A stretch of 64,000 bases of DNA from an uncultured Muribaculaceae bacterium (GCA_910578395.1 CAJTPZ010000002.1:124242-188241), one strand, 5' to 3'; positions 55,513 through 63,091 are shown, numbered from the stretch's first letter. Notes: generated from the letters alone by a model not told the origin. Numbers and translations: made by a program.

Positions 55513-55978
55513 CTTCTGTTAAATCGCTTCTAAAAAACAATCCTATTTTCGACATGCCGCGCAATGTGTCACAACGCATTATGTGTCTTACATTGATCGG
55601 GCGTCCCGATACATGTCTTATACAGCCAACTGGCATTTCAAGTTCTATTTCAGGAGTGAGTCCTGTCCCCCGCCAGTTTCCTGCAGAGTCGGCCATCTGA
55701 AATTCCACCGTATCTCTTACAACATGGTTGTCATCCTCCACACTCGATATCTCGAGCCACAGGTTACTGTAGAGATACGACGAGTCATGACTCACGGCTA
55801 TTGTAAGACTGCCTTCGCTCACACTGTCTATATGGGTCAGATTGAAAGTGATCATGTCGCCATAGACCCACCCGCTTTCAGGCAGCATAACATAGGCGCT
55901 GTCATCATTAAGCGAACGCACGCAACCTGACAATGTCAAGACTGTCACTGACACCGCCGTTAATGCAATCCGTCTCAT
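55499..55978 (-). CDS. gldH: Gliding-motility-type lipoprotein GldH
   Basis: A 159-residue lipoprotein: signal M-R-R-I-A-L-T with lipobox L-T-L-S-G-C, followed by a beta-rich domain with S-S-Y-L-Y-S-N-L-W-L-E-I and a C-terminal G-L-F-F-R. The GldH family was named from gliding Flavobacterium, but it is found in many non-gliding Bacteroidales, where its task is unknown. Of three possible ATGs (55996, 55987, 55978) I use the last, which begins the signal directly. The ricT neighbour is usual in this order. Confidence 0.85.
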   Translation of the reverse strand: MRRIALTAVSVTVLTLSGCVRSLNDDSAYVMLPESGWVYGDMITFNLTHIDSVSEGSLTIAVSHDSSYLYSNLWLEISSVEDDNHVVRDTVEFQMADSAGNWRGTGLTPEIELEMPVGCIRHVSGRPINVRHIMRCDTLRGMSKIGLFFRSDLTEDETQ

Positions 55979-56055
55979 TCCGCACATCACTCCCATTCCG
56001 ATAATTAAGCTATTACAAGCTTTCCCTATGTAGTATATACTCCCGAATTAAACTG

Positions 56056-57384
56056 TCAGCTTTCGGCTTTCTCTCCGCCGTTTTTATTGCCGTTGCCGTT
56101 ATTTGTTCCACCACGCCGGTTACGGCCACGGTTTCGAGAACGGCCGACGTCAGTCTTTACCTTTTCGGCGGCCACATCCTGTGCTGGCTTTACATCCTGC
56201 TGTGAATCAGTAGTCGGCTTACCCGACCTTTTGCCTCCTTTTGATTTCCTGCGTCTCGACTTTGAGTCAAAACGGTTCAGGCTGCTGTCGGCGAGTATGT
56301 CATTATACTGTTTGTTCTTCTGTGCGTCCGCCTCATCGTCACGAAGCAATGACTGTGGCTTTTCACCAGCCTTGTTCATTTCTATGATCTCAAACGCACG
56401 CTCCGCATCGATCACTGTAAGATTGGCAGCGATCTGCTTATCCGACGAGTAAGTGATCTCCTTCTTGAATACGTCGGTCTTAAACACATACCATGTGGCA
56501 TCTAAGGTCTCAAGCCTTACATTCTTTTCAGGCATTTCTTTCAGACTCTCCACATAGGCGTCGACCTCAAAATTGAGACAACACTTCAGCTTGGCACACT
56601 GGCCGGCGAGTTTCTGAGGATTAAGCGATATATCCTGATATCTTGCCGCTGAAGTCGACACAGATACAAAATTCGACATCCATGTCGCGCAACACAAAGC
56701 ACGGCCGCATGGACCTATACCGCCTATTCTTGCCGCTTCCTGGCGGGCACCGATCTGCTTCATCTCGATGCGCACCTTGAAAGTCTCCGCGAGCACCTTG
56801 ATCAGCTGCCGGAAATCAACACGTTCGTCGGCTATGTAATAGAAGATAGCCTTGTTGCCGTCACCTTGGTACTCGACATCGCCTATCTTCATGTTGAGTC
56901 CAAGCGATTCAGCTATACGGCGCGATCGTATCATAGTGTCATTCTCGCGCGCCTTTGCCTCCTCGTATTTCTCAAGATCCTGCGGACGTGCTTTTCTAAA
57001 GACACTCTTTATCGCATCACTGTTGTCAATCCTACAGCCCGACCTTTTCATCTGCAACCTCACGAGATCACCCGTAAGCGCCACACGACCTATGTCATGA
57101 CCCGGCTGTGCTTCGACAGCCACCATATCACCTTCTTCAACAGTCAGTCCCTCAGGCAGCCTGTAAAAACCCTTGCGTGTATTCTTGAAATGTACTTCGA
57201 TTACATCATACGAGGCCGCTCCGCCGGGTATGTCCGACAGCCAGTTGGTACAGCGCAGATTATCACGAAACCTGCAACAGCTTCGTTCCTTACGCTCTAC
57301 CGACTTGACCGACGTGCCAACGCCATCGGCTTCCTCAGTCAGGTTCTGGGGAACTTCTTTAAAACCATTGGGTGCTTCTTCCAT
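56056..57384 (-). CDS. ricT: PSP1-domain protein RicT (YaaT-like)
   Basis: A 442-residue PSP1 C-terminal domain protein. It carries Cys clusters that match the Fe-S ligands of Bacillus YaaT (C-G-R-A-L-C-C and C-A-K-L-K-C-C-L-N). In Bacillus the Ric complex aids RNase Y-dependent mRNA maturation; here ricT lies 15 bp downstream of rny, which fits that link. RicA and RicF are absent from the window. A basic, Asn/Gly/Arg-rich tail ends the protein. I use ATG 57384; an in-frame GTG at 57393 would add three residues. Confidence 0.9.
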   Translation of the reverse strand: MEEAPNGFKEVPQNLTEEADGVGTSVKSVERKERSCCRFRDNLRCTNWLSDIPGGAASYDVIEVHFKNTRKGFYRLPEGLTVEEGDMVAVEAQPGHDIGRVALTGDLVRLQMKRSGCRIDNSDAIKSVFRKARPQDLEKYEEAKARENDTMIRSRRIAESLGLNMKIGDVEYQGDGNKAIFYYIADERVDFRQLIKVLAETFKVRIEMKQIGARQEAARIGGIGPCGRALCCATWMSNFVSVSTSAARYQDISLNPQKLAGQCAKLKCCLNFEVDAYVESLKEMPEKNVRLETLDATWYVFKTDVFKKEITYSSDKQIAANLTVIDAERAFEIIEMNKAGEKPQSLLRDDEADAQKNKQYNDILADSSLNRFDSKSRRRKSKGGKRSGKPTTDSQQDVKPAQDVAAEKVKTDVGRSRNRGRNRRGGTNNGNGNKNGGEKAES

Positions 57385-57399
57385 AGCAATCACCCGATT

Positions 57400-58941
57400 T
57401 TATTTCGCGTAACTTACCGAGCGGGTCTCGCGGATCACCGTTATCTTCACCTGACCGGGATAAGTCATCTCATCCTGGATTCTACGGGCTATCTCAGTCG
57501 ACAGACGTTCGGTCTCCACATCGTCGATCTTGTCAGCACCGACTATCACACGCAGCTCTCGACCGGCCTGTATCGCATAGGTCTTCACAACGCCCGGATA
57601 TGACAATGCAAGCTGTTCAAGATCTTTAAGGCGCTTTATATATGCCTCCACTATCTCGCGGCGGGCTCCGGGGCGGGCTCCCGAAATAGCGTCACAAACC
57701 TGCACGATCGGTGCGAGAAGCGAAGTCATCTCAACTTCATCATGGTGAGCGCCTATCGCATTGCATATATCAGGTTTTTCCTTATACTTTTCTGCAAGTT
57801 TCATGCCGAACAGTGCGTGCGGCAGTTCCGGTTCCTCATCAGGCACCTTGCCTATGTCATGTAGAAGTCCGGCACGACGGGCACGCTTCGGATTCAGTCC
57901 GAGTTCCGACGCCATCACAGCACACAGATTTGCAGTCTCGCGTGAGTGCTGCAGAAGATTCTGTCCGTAACTCGAGCGATACTTCATTTTACCAACAATA
58001 CGTATCAGATCAGGATGCAGTCCATGTATGCCCAGATCGATTGCCGTGCGTTTGCCTGTTTCAATGATTTCCTCCTCTATCTGCTTTCTCACCTTTGCCA
58101 CAACCTCCTCGATACGAGCAGGATGTATACGTCCGTCCGTCACAAGCTGATGCAATGCAAGACGCGCTATCTCACGGCGAACAGGGTCAAAGCCCGACAG
58201 CACTATAGCCTCTGGGGTATCGTCTACGATGATCTCTATGCCGGTTGCAGCCTCAAGAGCGCGTATATTGCGGCCCTCGCGGCCTATGATACGGCCTTTG
58301 ATTTCATCTGAATCGATGTGAAACACCGTGACCGAGTTCTCTATCGCTGTCTCAGAGGCCACTCGCTGTATCGACTGGACCACAATCTTCTTGGCCTCCT
58401 TGTTGGCAGTCATCTTAGCCTCGTCCATTATATCGTTGATATATGCCGCGGCAGCCGTTTTTGCCTCATCGCGCATAGAGTCCACAAGCTTTTCCTTTGC
58501 TTCATCGGCTGTAAGTCCTGAAATATGCTCAAGTTCTTCAAGAGCCTTGCGACGTACAGCCTCCACCTCCTCTGCACGGGCATCAAGTTGTGCCGAACGG
58601 GTTTCCAACGCCGACTTCTGGTTGTCGATATCATTCTTGGCTCGCTGGTTCTCGCTCTGCTGCTGATTAAGCTGAAGTTCTCGCTGCTTGATGCGGGCTT
58701 CGGCCGACTGCACTTTGGCCATACGCTGAGATGCGGTCTTTTCAGCCTCATTCTTTATTTTGAGCTCTTGCTCACGGGCCTCAAGCAACTTATTTTTTTT
58801 CAATACATCGGCCTCACGCGCTGCCTCTTCCATAAGAGTCCTGGCACGGCTCTTTCCAACTTTTTGCTGCACTAGAAGAGTGATTCCCACTCCTGCTGCA
58901 AGACCAAGCAAAGCTATGATTATGTAATATAGTACACTCAT
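57400..58941 (-). CDS. rny: Ribonuclease Y
   Basis: A 513-residue membrane-anchored endoribonuclease that starts mRNA decay. An N-terminal transmembrane helix (residues 4-25) is followed by a long coiled coil (about 30-200, rich in Glu, Lys and Ala). A KH domain (G-R-I-I-G-R-E-G-R-N-I near 215) and an HD domain (L-L-H-D-I-G-K near 340) complete it. All parts are intact. It is coupled to ricT downstream and lies 209 bp after zapA, a gap that holds the structured RNA candidate. Confidence 0.96.
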   Translation of the reverse strand: MSVLYYIIIALLGLAAGVGITLLVQQKVGKSRARTLMEEAAREADVLKKNKLLEAREQELKIKNEAEKTASQRMAKVQSAEARIKQRELQLNQQQSENQRAKNDIDNQKSALETRSAQLDARAEEVEAVRRKALEELEHISGLTADEAKEKLVDSMRDEAKTAAAAYINDIMDEAKMTANKEAKKIVVQSIQRVASETAIENSVTVFHIDSDEIKGRIIGREGRNIRALEAATGIEIIVDDTPEAIVLSGFDPVRREIARLALHQLVTDGRIHPARIEEVVAKVRKQIEEEIIETGKRTAIDLGIHGLHPDLIRIVGKMKYRSSYGQNLLQHSRETANLCAVMASELGLNPKRARRAGLLHDIGKVPDEEPELPHALFGMKLAEKYKEKPDICNAIGAHHDEVEMTSLLAPIVQVCDAISGARPGARREIVEAYIKRLKDLEQLALSYPGVVKTYAIQAGRELRVIVGADKIDDVETERLSTEIARRIQDEMTYPGQVKITVIRETRSVSYAK

Positions 58942-58993
58942 TTTATTTTACTGATATATGATGACTTATTTTGTTAATTCCACATAAAGAGTT

Positions 58994-59079
58994 CGACACA
59001 CATCCGACCGTGCATCTTAGGTCACCAACGGGTGGCCTTGTCAAGAACGGGTCGCGGTGCGTGTCGCGTCAATTTTTTT
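58994..59079 (+). ncRNA. Candidate structured small RNA with terminator between zapA and rny
   Basis: On the plus strand, 58994-59066 folds as one long irregular hairpin: CGACAC/GTGTCG at the base, CGACC/GGTCG, TCTT/AAGA, then AGGTCACC (59019-59026) with GGTGGCCT (59031-59038) around an AACG loop. The U-G pair in the top stem favours the plus strand over the minus. Seven T follow at 59073-59079, so it looks like a terminated RNA of about 85-100 nt. A TTATTTTG (one mismatch to TAnnTTTG) near 58966-58973 could be its -7. It lacks the GGAA and AGCAG signatures of SRP RNA. A 6S-like RNA is possible, since zapA and ssrS are linked in some bacteria, but I cannot confirm it. The 10-mer ATCCGACCGT occurs at 59002-59011 and again at 59130-59139. 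Confidence 0.45.
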
Positions 59080-59150
59080 CTGTGCCCAAACATCTTGTAA
59101 ACCTCCGTCAGCACGATGTTCAGCATTATATCCGACCGTTATATCGATCT

Positions 59151-59441
59151 TCAATCCATTTCAGTCAGTATTGCATCAAGTTCCGCATCAGCATCTCTCA
59201 GACATCCCTCCATCCGTTCAGCCGAAAGATTAAGCATCTCGAAATTTCTCGCAAAATGAAACGCTATAAGCGTCATAAGCTCCTGTGGTGCTTTAGTGGG
59301 AAACCGAAGCTTCCACCGTTCCCACAAATAGTTGAGAGCTACCTCAGCTTTTCTGATAGCCTCCTCCTGATCCGGCACTATGTCCATGTGCAGGGGAGAC
59401 AATCCTGCTATCTTGACTGTGATATGTTGTTTATCTGCCAT
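59151..59441 (-). CDS. zapA: Cell division protein ZapA
   Basis: A 96-residue FtsZ-ring stabiliser. The N-terminal strand-rich part has K-Q-H-I-T-V-K-I-A-G and P-L-H-M-D-I, followed by a long helix (E-E-A-I-R-K-A-E...) for coiled-coil dimerisation. The size fits the family (about 90-110). It lies 28 bp after a small coiled-coil gene and is followed by the structured 209-bp gap before rny. Confidence 0.88.
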   Translation of the reverse strand: MADKQHITVKIAGLSPLHMDIVPDQEEAIRKAEVALNYLWERWKLRFPTKAPQELMTLIAFHFARNFEMLNLSAERMEGCLRDADAELDAILTEMD

Positions 59442-59469
59442 CTTCGATCACAAAGCCTTGGATTAGTCT

Positions 59470-59763
59470 TCAACTCTGCAGATCAGAGATACATTGATCT
59501 ATCTCACGCACAAGCTCCGACAGCATGGCACGACTCCGTTTCATCTCATCGGCGCTCGGACGCGCCGACGTAACAACCGAGAGATATTCAATTTTCATCT
59601 TCAACTCTTTTATCTCTCGATCTTTATGCAACAGCTCATCCTCAAGACGCTTCACATCTCTCCGGGCGGCATCACGTTGATCGATAGCGACACGATATCG
59701 CTTTGCTACCATGGCCGTTTTGCCTCGAAGTCTCTCTATTGCTCTTTCAAAGTCATAAGCCAT
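59470..59763 (-). CDS. Small coiled-coil protein of unknown function
   Basis: A 97-residue, highly charged, helical protein; residues 25-60 show heptad-like spacing (R-R-D-V-K-R-L-E-D-E-L...K-E-L-K-M-K-I-E-Y-L). It has no signal peptide. Its place directly before zapA suggests a ZapB-like or other division-ring partner, but sequence alone does not show it. It probably heads the zapA(-rny) transcript from the promoter at 59875-59904. Confidence 0.75.
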   Translation of the reverse strand: MAYDFERAIERLRGKTAMVAKRYRVAIDQRDAARRDVKRLEDELLHKDREIKELKMKIEYLSVVTSARPSADEMKRSRAMLSELVREIDQCISDLQS

Positions 59764-59874
59764 GAAACATTCATCAGATGAATTGCGATGAAACCTTGTG
59801 TTATTGCCGGAAAAATGTCAGTAAATCCAATTTCACCACAAATCCCGGCCTGTCCATACTGCCTGTAGTTTTCG

Positions 59875-59904
59875 CAAATTTAATCACCTGCATCCACATT
59901 TCAA
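59875..59904 (-). promoter_or_regulatory. Promoter of the coiled-coil/zapA unit
   Basis: On the minus strand TTG (59902-59904) and, after 19 bp, TAAATTTG (59875-59882) form a canonical promoter. The predicted leader before ATG 59763 is about 105 nt. The rest of 59764-59947 shows nothing else clear. Confidence 0.72.
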
Positions 59905-59947
59905 AACATTTTATGAAGTGATTTAAAACTACAGCGATTTAATACTC

Positions 59948-59992
59948 TGACTCTTGATTTTTTATGTCCTTGGCATAAAAAATCAAGAGTCA
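59948..59992 (-). terminator. Terminator of lipoprotein copy 1
   Basis: A perfect 19-bp inverted repeat: 59948-59966 pairs with 59974-59992 around a 7-nt loop. The stem includes a run of six T/A. It starts 4 bp after the stop of the lipoprotein gene at 59997 and would also stop transcription coming from the other side. Confidence 0.85.
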
Positions 59993-59996
59993 TCAG

Positions 59997-60626
59997 TTAG
60001 TCTTTCACAGTGTACCTGCCGTCGTCGTGTCTCACAAGCGTTATCTCAGAGTAGGGTGAAACATAGTCTTCAACTGTGTAATATTTTCCATTTTGCCAGA
60101 ATGTTTCTCCCACTTTCTTCTTTACCGGAATCTCTGCACCTTTGAAGCTATATTCTATAGCACCCTTTCCATCCCAGTCATAGTCAATACATTTTCCTCT
60201 GAATACAAGTTCTTCGGCATCATCTTTAAAGACTTTGAATTGTTGTATTACAAAGTCATCTTTATAAATATATGCCAGATTTGCCCTGATCATGAAAAAT
60301 TTTGGAGCAAGGCCGCCGGCCCCAAGTCCACTTGTAATATTACCATCTTTGCATGTTTCAGTTATAGTGTATTCTTTTTGAAACTCACTCAGATTGCACC
60401 ATTTACCTACTAAATCATTACCTGCTTCATCTTCAATGTAAACATACAAAGTAAAAAAATAATTGATATCAAGAATAACCTCTATGTCATTAATACCATC
60501 TTTTTCAGTCTCCCTTGAAATTTCTTTTTCCTCGTGATATTTGACAATATCTTCCTCACATGATGTGAGGCCCATGAATGCCACCACTCCCAGCAGCATA
60601 CACAAAACCTGTTTAATACTTTTCAT
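59997..60626 (-). CDS. Lipoprotein copy 1, putative C10-protease partner
   Basis: A 209-residue lipoprotein (signal M-K-S-I-K-Q-V-L-C..., lipobox G-L-T-S-C) of no family I recognise. The mature part is beta-rich, with W-C-N-L-S-E-F, a Gly-rich G-L-G-A-G-G-L-A segment and a C-terminal L-V-R-H-D-D-G-R-Y-T-V-K-D. It is nearly identical to the protein at 61076 except around mature residues 22-42 (I-N-D-I-E-V-I-L-D-I-N versus shorter M-D-R-E-N-Y). C10 proteases of Bacteroides are known to lie beside genes for small inhibitors, so this may be an inhibitor or partner; that is inference. ATG 60626 begins the signal. It has its own promoter and terminator. Confidence 0.8.
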   Translation of the reverse strand: MKSIKQVLCMLLGVVAFMGLTSCEEDIVKYHEEKEISRETEKDGINDIEVILDINYFFTLYVYIEDEAGNDLVGKWCNLSEFQKEYTITETCKDGNITSGLGAGGLAPKFFMIRANLAYIYKDDFVIQQFKVFKDDAEELVFRGKCIDYDWDGKGAIEYSFKGAEIPVKKKVGETFWQNGKYYTVEDYVSPYSEITLVRHDDGRYTVKD

Positions 60627-60685
60627 CTCTTTATCCTGATAAACAATTACTGTTTTTGTTTTCAGAAGATTATGAGTCTTCGTTC

Positions 60686-60716
60686 GCAATATATAAAATA
60701 ATATTTATATTTTCAA
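60686..60716 (-). promoter_or_regulatory. Promoter and leader of lipoprotein copy 1
   Basis: On the minus strand TTTG ends at 60714 and, after 20 bp, TATATTGC (60686-60693) follows. The leader carries a hairpin GAAGA-N7-TCTTC (60665-60681), then TGAAA. The same promoter, spacing and hairpin precede the C10 protease gene. Confidence 0.65.
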
Positions 60717-61030
60717 ATATTATTTAAATTATTTTATGATGGACATATTATATAGTTAGTACAACCGTTAATATTGTATAAACTCATAACCGATCAGGGG
60801 TGGTATGTGTATGTGTTGGTGCGCGACCCTATGCCAACACACCGAAAATCGTATACAATTTTTACAAAGTTTTATCACAGACATCTCCATCCGGCTACGC
60901 CGGATCGTAACCTATCTTGTGAACACAGCGAACAGGGTGAGGTGATCATATATTTTTATGTCATGAGCCTCGCAGAGGCCTCTATTTCCTCTCCCACATC
61001 TCTGGACGGACGGTATCTGATTAAATAATA
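60717..61030. other. Intergenic stretch with REP-like palindromes
   Basis: Between the two lipoprotein copies lies a patch richer in G and C than its surroundings, holding three short perfect hairpins: TGTGTTGG...CCAACACA (60812-60841), ATCCGGC-TAC-GCCGGAT (60889-60905) and GCCTC-GCA-GAGGC (60967-60979). An 84-codon plus-strand frame covers most of it, but it has no recognisable protein character. It could be a decayed insert or a cluster of REP-type repeats. No transposase remains. Confidence 0.4.
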
Positions 61031-61060
61031 GAGAGACTGCGCCTATCTATGCAGTCTCTC
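61031..61060 (-). terminator. Hairpin terminator of the C10 protease operon
   Basis: A perfect 10-bp stem GAGAGACTGC (61031-61040) with GCAGTCTCTC (61051-61060) and a 10-nt loop, 15 bp after the stop of lipoprotein copy 2. On the minus strand it is followed by TATTATTTAA. Confidence 0.75.
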
Positions 61061-61075
61061 ACTATATTAAGATAT

Positions 61076-61702
61076 TCAGTCTTTCACAGTGTACGTGCCG
61101 TCGTCGTGCCGCACAAGCGTTATTTCGGAATATGGTGAAACATAGTCTTCAACTGTGTAATATTTTCCATTTTGCCAGAATGTTTCTCCCACTTTCTTCT
61201 TTACCGGAATATCTACACCTTTGAAGCTATATTCTATAGCACCCTTTCCATCCCAATCATAGTCAATACATTTTCCTCTGAATACAAGTTCTTCGGCATC
61301 ATCTTTAAAGACTTTGAATTGCTGTATTACAAAGTCATCTTTATAAATATATGCCAGATTTGCATTGATCATGAAAAATTTTGGAGCAAGGCCACCGGCC
61401 CCAAGTCCACTTGTAATATTACCATCTTTGCATGTTTCAGTTATAGTGCATTCTCTTTGAAATTCACTCAGATTGCACCATTTACCTACTAAATCATTAC
61501 CTGCTTCATCTTCAATGTAAACATACATAATGAAATAGTAGTTGCATATAAAGTAATTTTCCCGGTCCATTTCTTCTTTTTCAGTCTCCCTTGAAATTTC
61601 TCTTTCCTCGTGATATTTGACAATATCTTCCTCACATGATGTGAGGCCCATGAATGCCACCACTCCCAGCAGCATACACAAAACCTGCTTAATACCTTTC
61701 AT
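61076..61702 (-). CDS. Lipoprotein copy 2, coupled to the C10 protease
   Basis: A 208-residue lipoprotein, paralogue of the protein at 59997. It has the same signal and lipobox (G-L-T-S-C) and almost the same sequence from Y-V-Y-I-E-D-E-A-G onward. Divergence is concentrated in about 20 residues after the shared E-I-S-R-E-T-E-K. Its ATG overlaps the stop of the C10 protease by 4 bp (ATGA), so the two are translationally coupled and probably made in a fixed ratio. This is the usual arrangement of a protease and its inhibitor or chaperone. No domain can be named. Confidence 0.82.
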   Translation of the reverse strand: MKGIKQVLCMLLGVVAFMGLTSCEEDIVKYHEEREISRETEKEEMDRENYFICNYYFIMYVYIEDEAGNDLVGKWCNLSEFQRECTITETCKDGNITSGLGAGGLAPKFFMINANLAYIYKDDFVIQQFKVFKDDAEELVFRGKCIDYDWDGKGAIEYSFKGVDIPVKKKVGETFWQNGKYYTVEDYVSPYSEITLVRHDDGTYTVKD

Positions 61703-62997
61703 CTCTTTATCCCTGAAATTATTATATTATTTGAATTGAACTCAAAAGTAGAGAAATTTTTATATAGTCCTGATTCCCCATTGTTTGTGCCATCACATAA
61801 ATAGTATGCATCACTCTTGCCGCCCCATCCGAGATTAAAATGGAGATATGTGTATTTTACAGAATTATTACGGGTGAATGCATACTCTCCAGTCTCTGCA
61901 TTGAAGTAATCATAAGCAGTAGAGTAATTATCGTATCCGTCAACAACCCATGCATGTCCTCCTCTATTTGATTCTCCACTGATATATACAGGACCTTCAT
62001 AATTCAGATATGCAACACATTGTGGTACTAAGAAACTTCCAAATTTTGCATTACTATAACCCATTTCTTTAAAGCCGTCTAAAGCTTCAAAATCGTATGC
62101 ACCTGATGCAGTATTTCCATATCTCATATTAACTAATATACCTATATTGTGCAAAAGATGGGCAATGTCATATAATCCAACATCTGAAACATAATTATGG
62201 CTTGATTTTTTGAGCATATCATTCCAGTCATATGTGTGGCCGCTCATATTTTGAGGCCATTTGTGATAAGAACATATCTGCCCCATAGCTATCGCGACAC
62301 AACCAACTAATGTCGGCTTGTCATTATATAGAGGGCATTGACTATTATAAGGTCTTCCTTGTTCCCAATGTGTTTTCAACAAAGGACCTTTGATATCGTG
62401 AACGCCTTTAGGATAATACTTATATAAAACGCCATTAACTATTTCTTCTCCTCCGGTTACCAACGGTGGGCCTGGATCTGATGGTGCACGCGATATATTA
62501 GTCTGTTGATAAATAGCTTCACTACATCGTGGAGCATCGGCCATTGTAGCTATGGCATTTTCAAGATATATTTTTACACCGGGGTTGTCTTCGGCATCAA
62601 AATCTCCTGTCGGAGAATATACGTAGATTTTATTATCAATCTCGCGGTCAGCAGCTATGAGTGAGAATCCACCATCTTCAAAATTAACGAGATAAAATAT
62701 CGTATCAATTGCTGATGTTCTTGAAATATGGTGTGTTTTGAGTAGGCTTACATCTGATATAGTGCGCGCGACTTCGCCCCTTGATTTTTCTCCATTGTTA
62801 TCAAGCAAAGCCATAAATGCCGAAGCTATATCGCCTGCTTCTTCAGCCGACAAATATCTTTCAGAGATAATCTGATTATCACTTACATTCTGTGATTGAT
62901 TCGAAATGACATCCACAGGAAACTCCGGTTCCATGTCATGGGTGGTGCACGCCATTGCAAACAGAGCAAACAACGGTAACAGGTAGCTGTGTTTCAT
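61699..62997 (-). CDS. C10 family (streptopain-like) cysteine protease lipoprotein
   Basis: A 432-residue secreted protease. The signal has a lipobox (F-A-M-A-C-T), so it may be lipid-anchored. A propeptide covers about 40-175 and includes the Spi-like inhibitory region (S-A-E-E-A-G-D-I-A-S-A-F). The mature papain-fold domain follows. The catalytic Cys is in L-V-G-C-V-A-I-A-M-G-Q-I and the His in R-G-G-H-A-W-V-V-D-G-Y. L-H-F-N-L-G-W-G-G provides the Trp/Gly wall. Relatives include SpeB of Streptococcus, interpain of Prevotella and the Bfp proteases of B. fragilis. ATG 62997 begins the signal peptide; the longer reading to 63102 has no signal. Confidence 0.92.
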   Translation of the reverse strand: MKHSYLLPLFALFAMACTTHDMEPEFPVDVISNQSQNVSDNQIISERYLSAEEAGDIASAFMALLDNNGEKSRGEVARTISDVSLLKTHHISRTSAIDTIFYLVNFEDGGFSLIAADREIDNKIYVYSPTGDFDAEDNPGVKIYLENAIATMADAPRCSEAIYQQTNISRAPSDPGPPLVTGGEEIVNGVLYKYYPKGVHDIKGPLLKTHWEQGRPYNSQCPLYNDKPTLVGCVAIAMGQICSYHKWPQNMSGHTYDWNDMLKKSSHNYVSDVGLYDIAHLLHNIGILVNMRYGNTASGAYDFEALDGFKEMGYSNAKFGSFLVPQCVAYLNYEGPVYISGESNRGGHAWVVDGYDNYSTAYDYFNAETGEYAFTRNNSVKYTYLHFNLGWGGKSDAYYLCDGTNNGESGLYKNFSTFEFNSNNIIISGIKR

Positions 62998-63060
62998 ACT
63001 GTGGATGATTTTAAGTTTAAATATCGCTGTCTGTTTCAGAAGAATAGGAATCTTCCGCCC

Positions 63061-63091
63061 GCAATATATTAATTTATATTTTAAAATACAA
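63061..63091 (-). promoter_or_regulatory. Promoter and leader of the C10 protease operon
   Basis: On the minus strand TTTG ends at 63089 and, after 20 bp, TATATTGC (63061-63068) follows. The leader has a hairpin GAAGA-N7-TCTTC (63039-63055) and then TGAAA, before ATG 62997. The element is shared with lipoprotein copy 1. Confidence 0.68.

Noticed and set aside
59022..59093. 23-codon minus-strand frame with GGAGG upstream (M-F-G-H-R-K-K-L...) between zapA and rny
   Set aside because: The AG-rich site is attractive, but this phylum rarely uses Shine-Dalgarno sites, and the same bases are better explained by the structured RNA and T-run on the other strand. It has no homology I can recall.
60774..61028. 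84-codon plus-strand frame between the lipoprotein copies
   Set aside because: It runs through three palindromes, has no domain or export signal, and its composition looks like translated repeat DNA.
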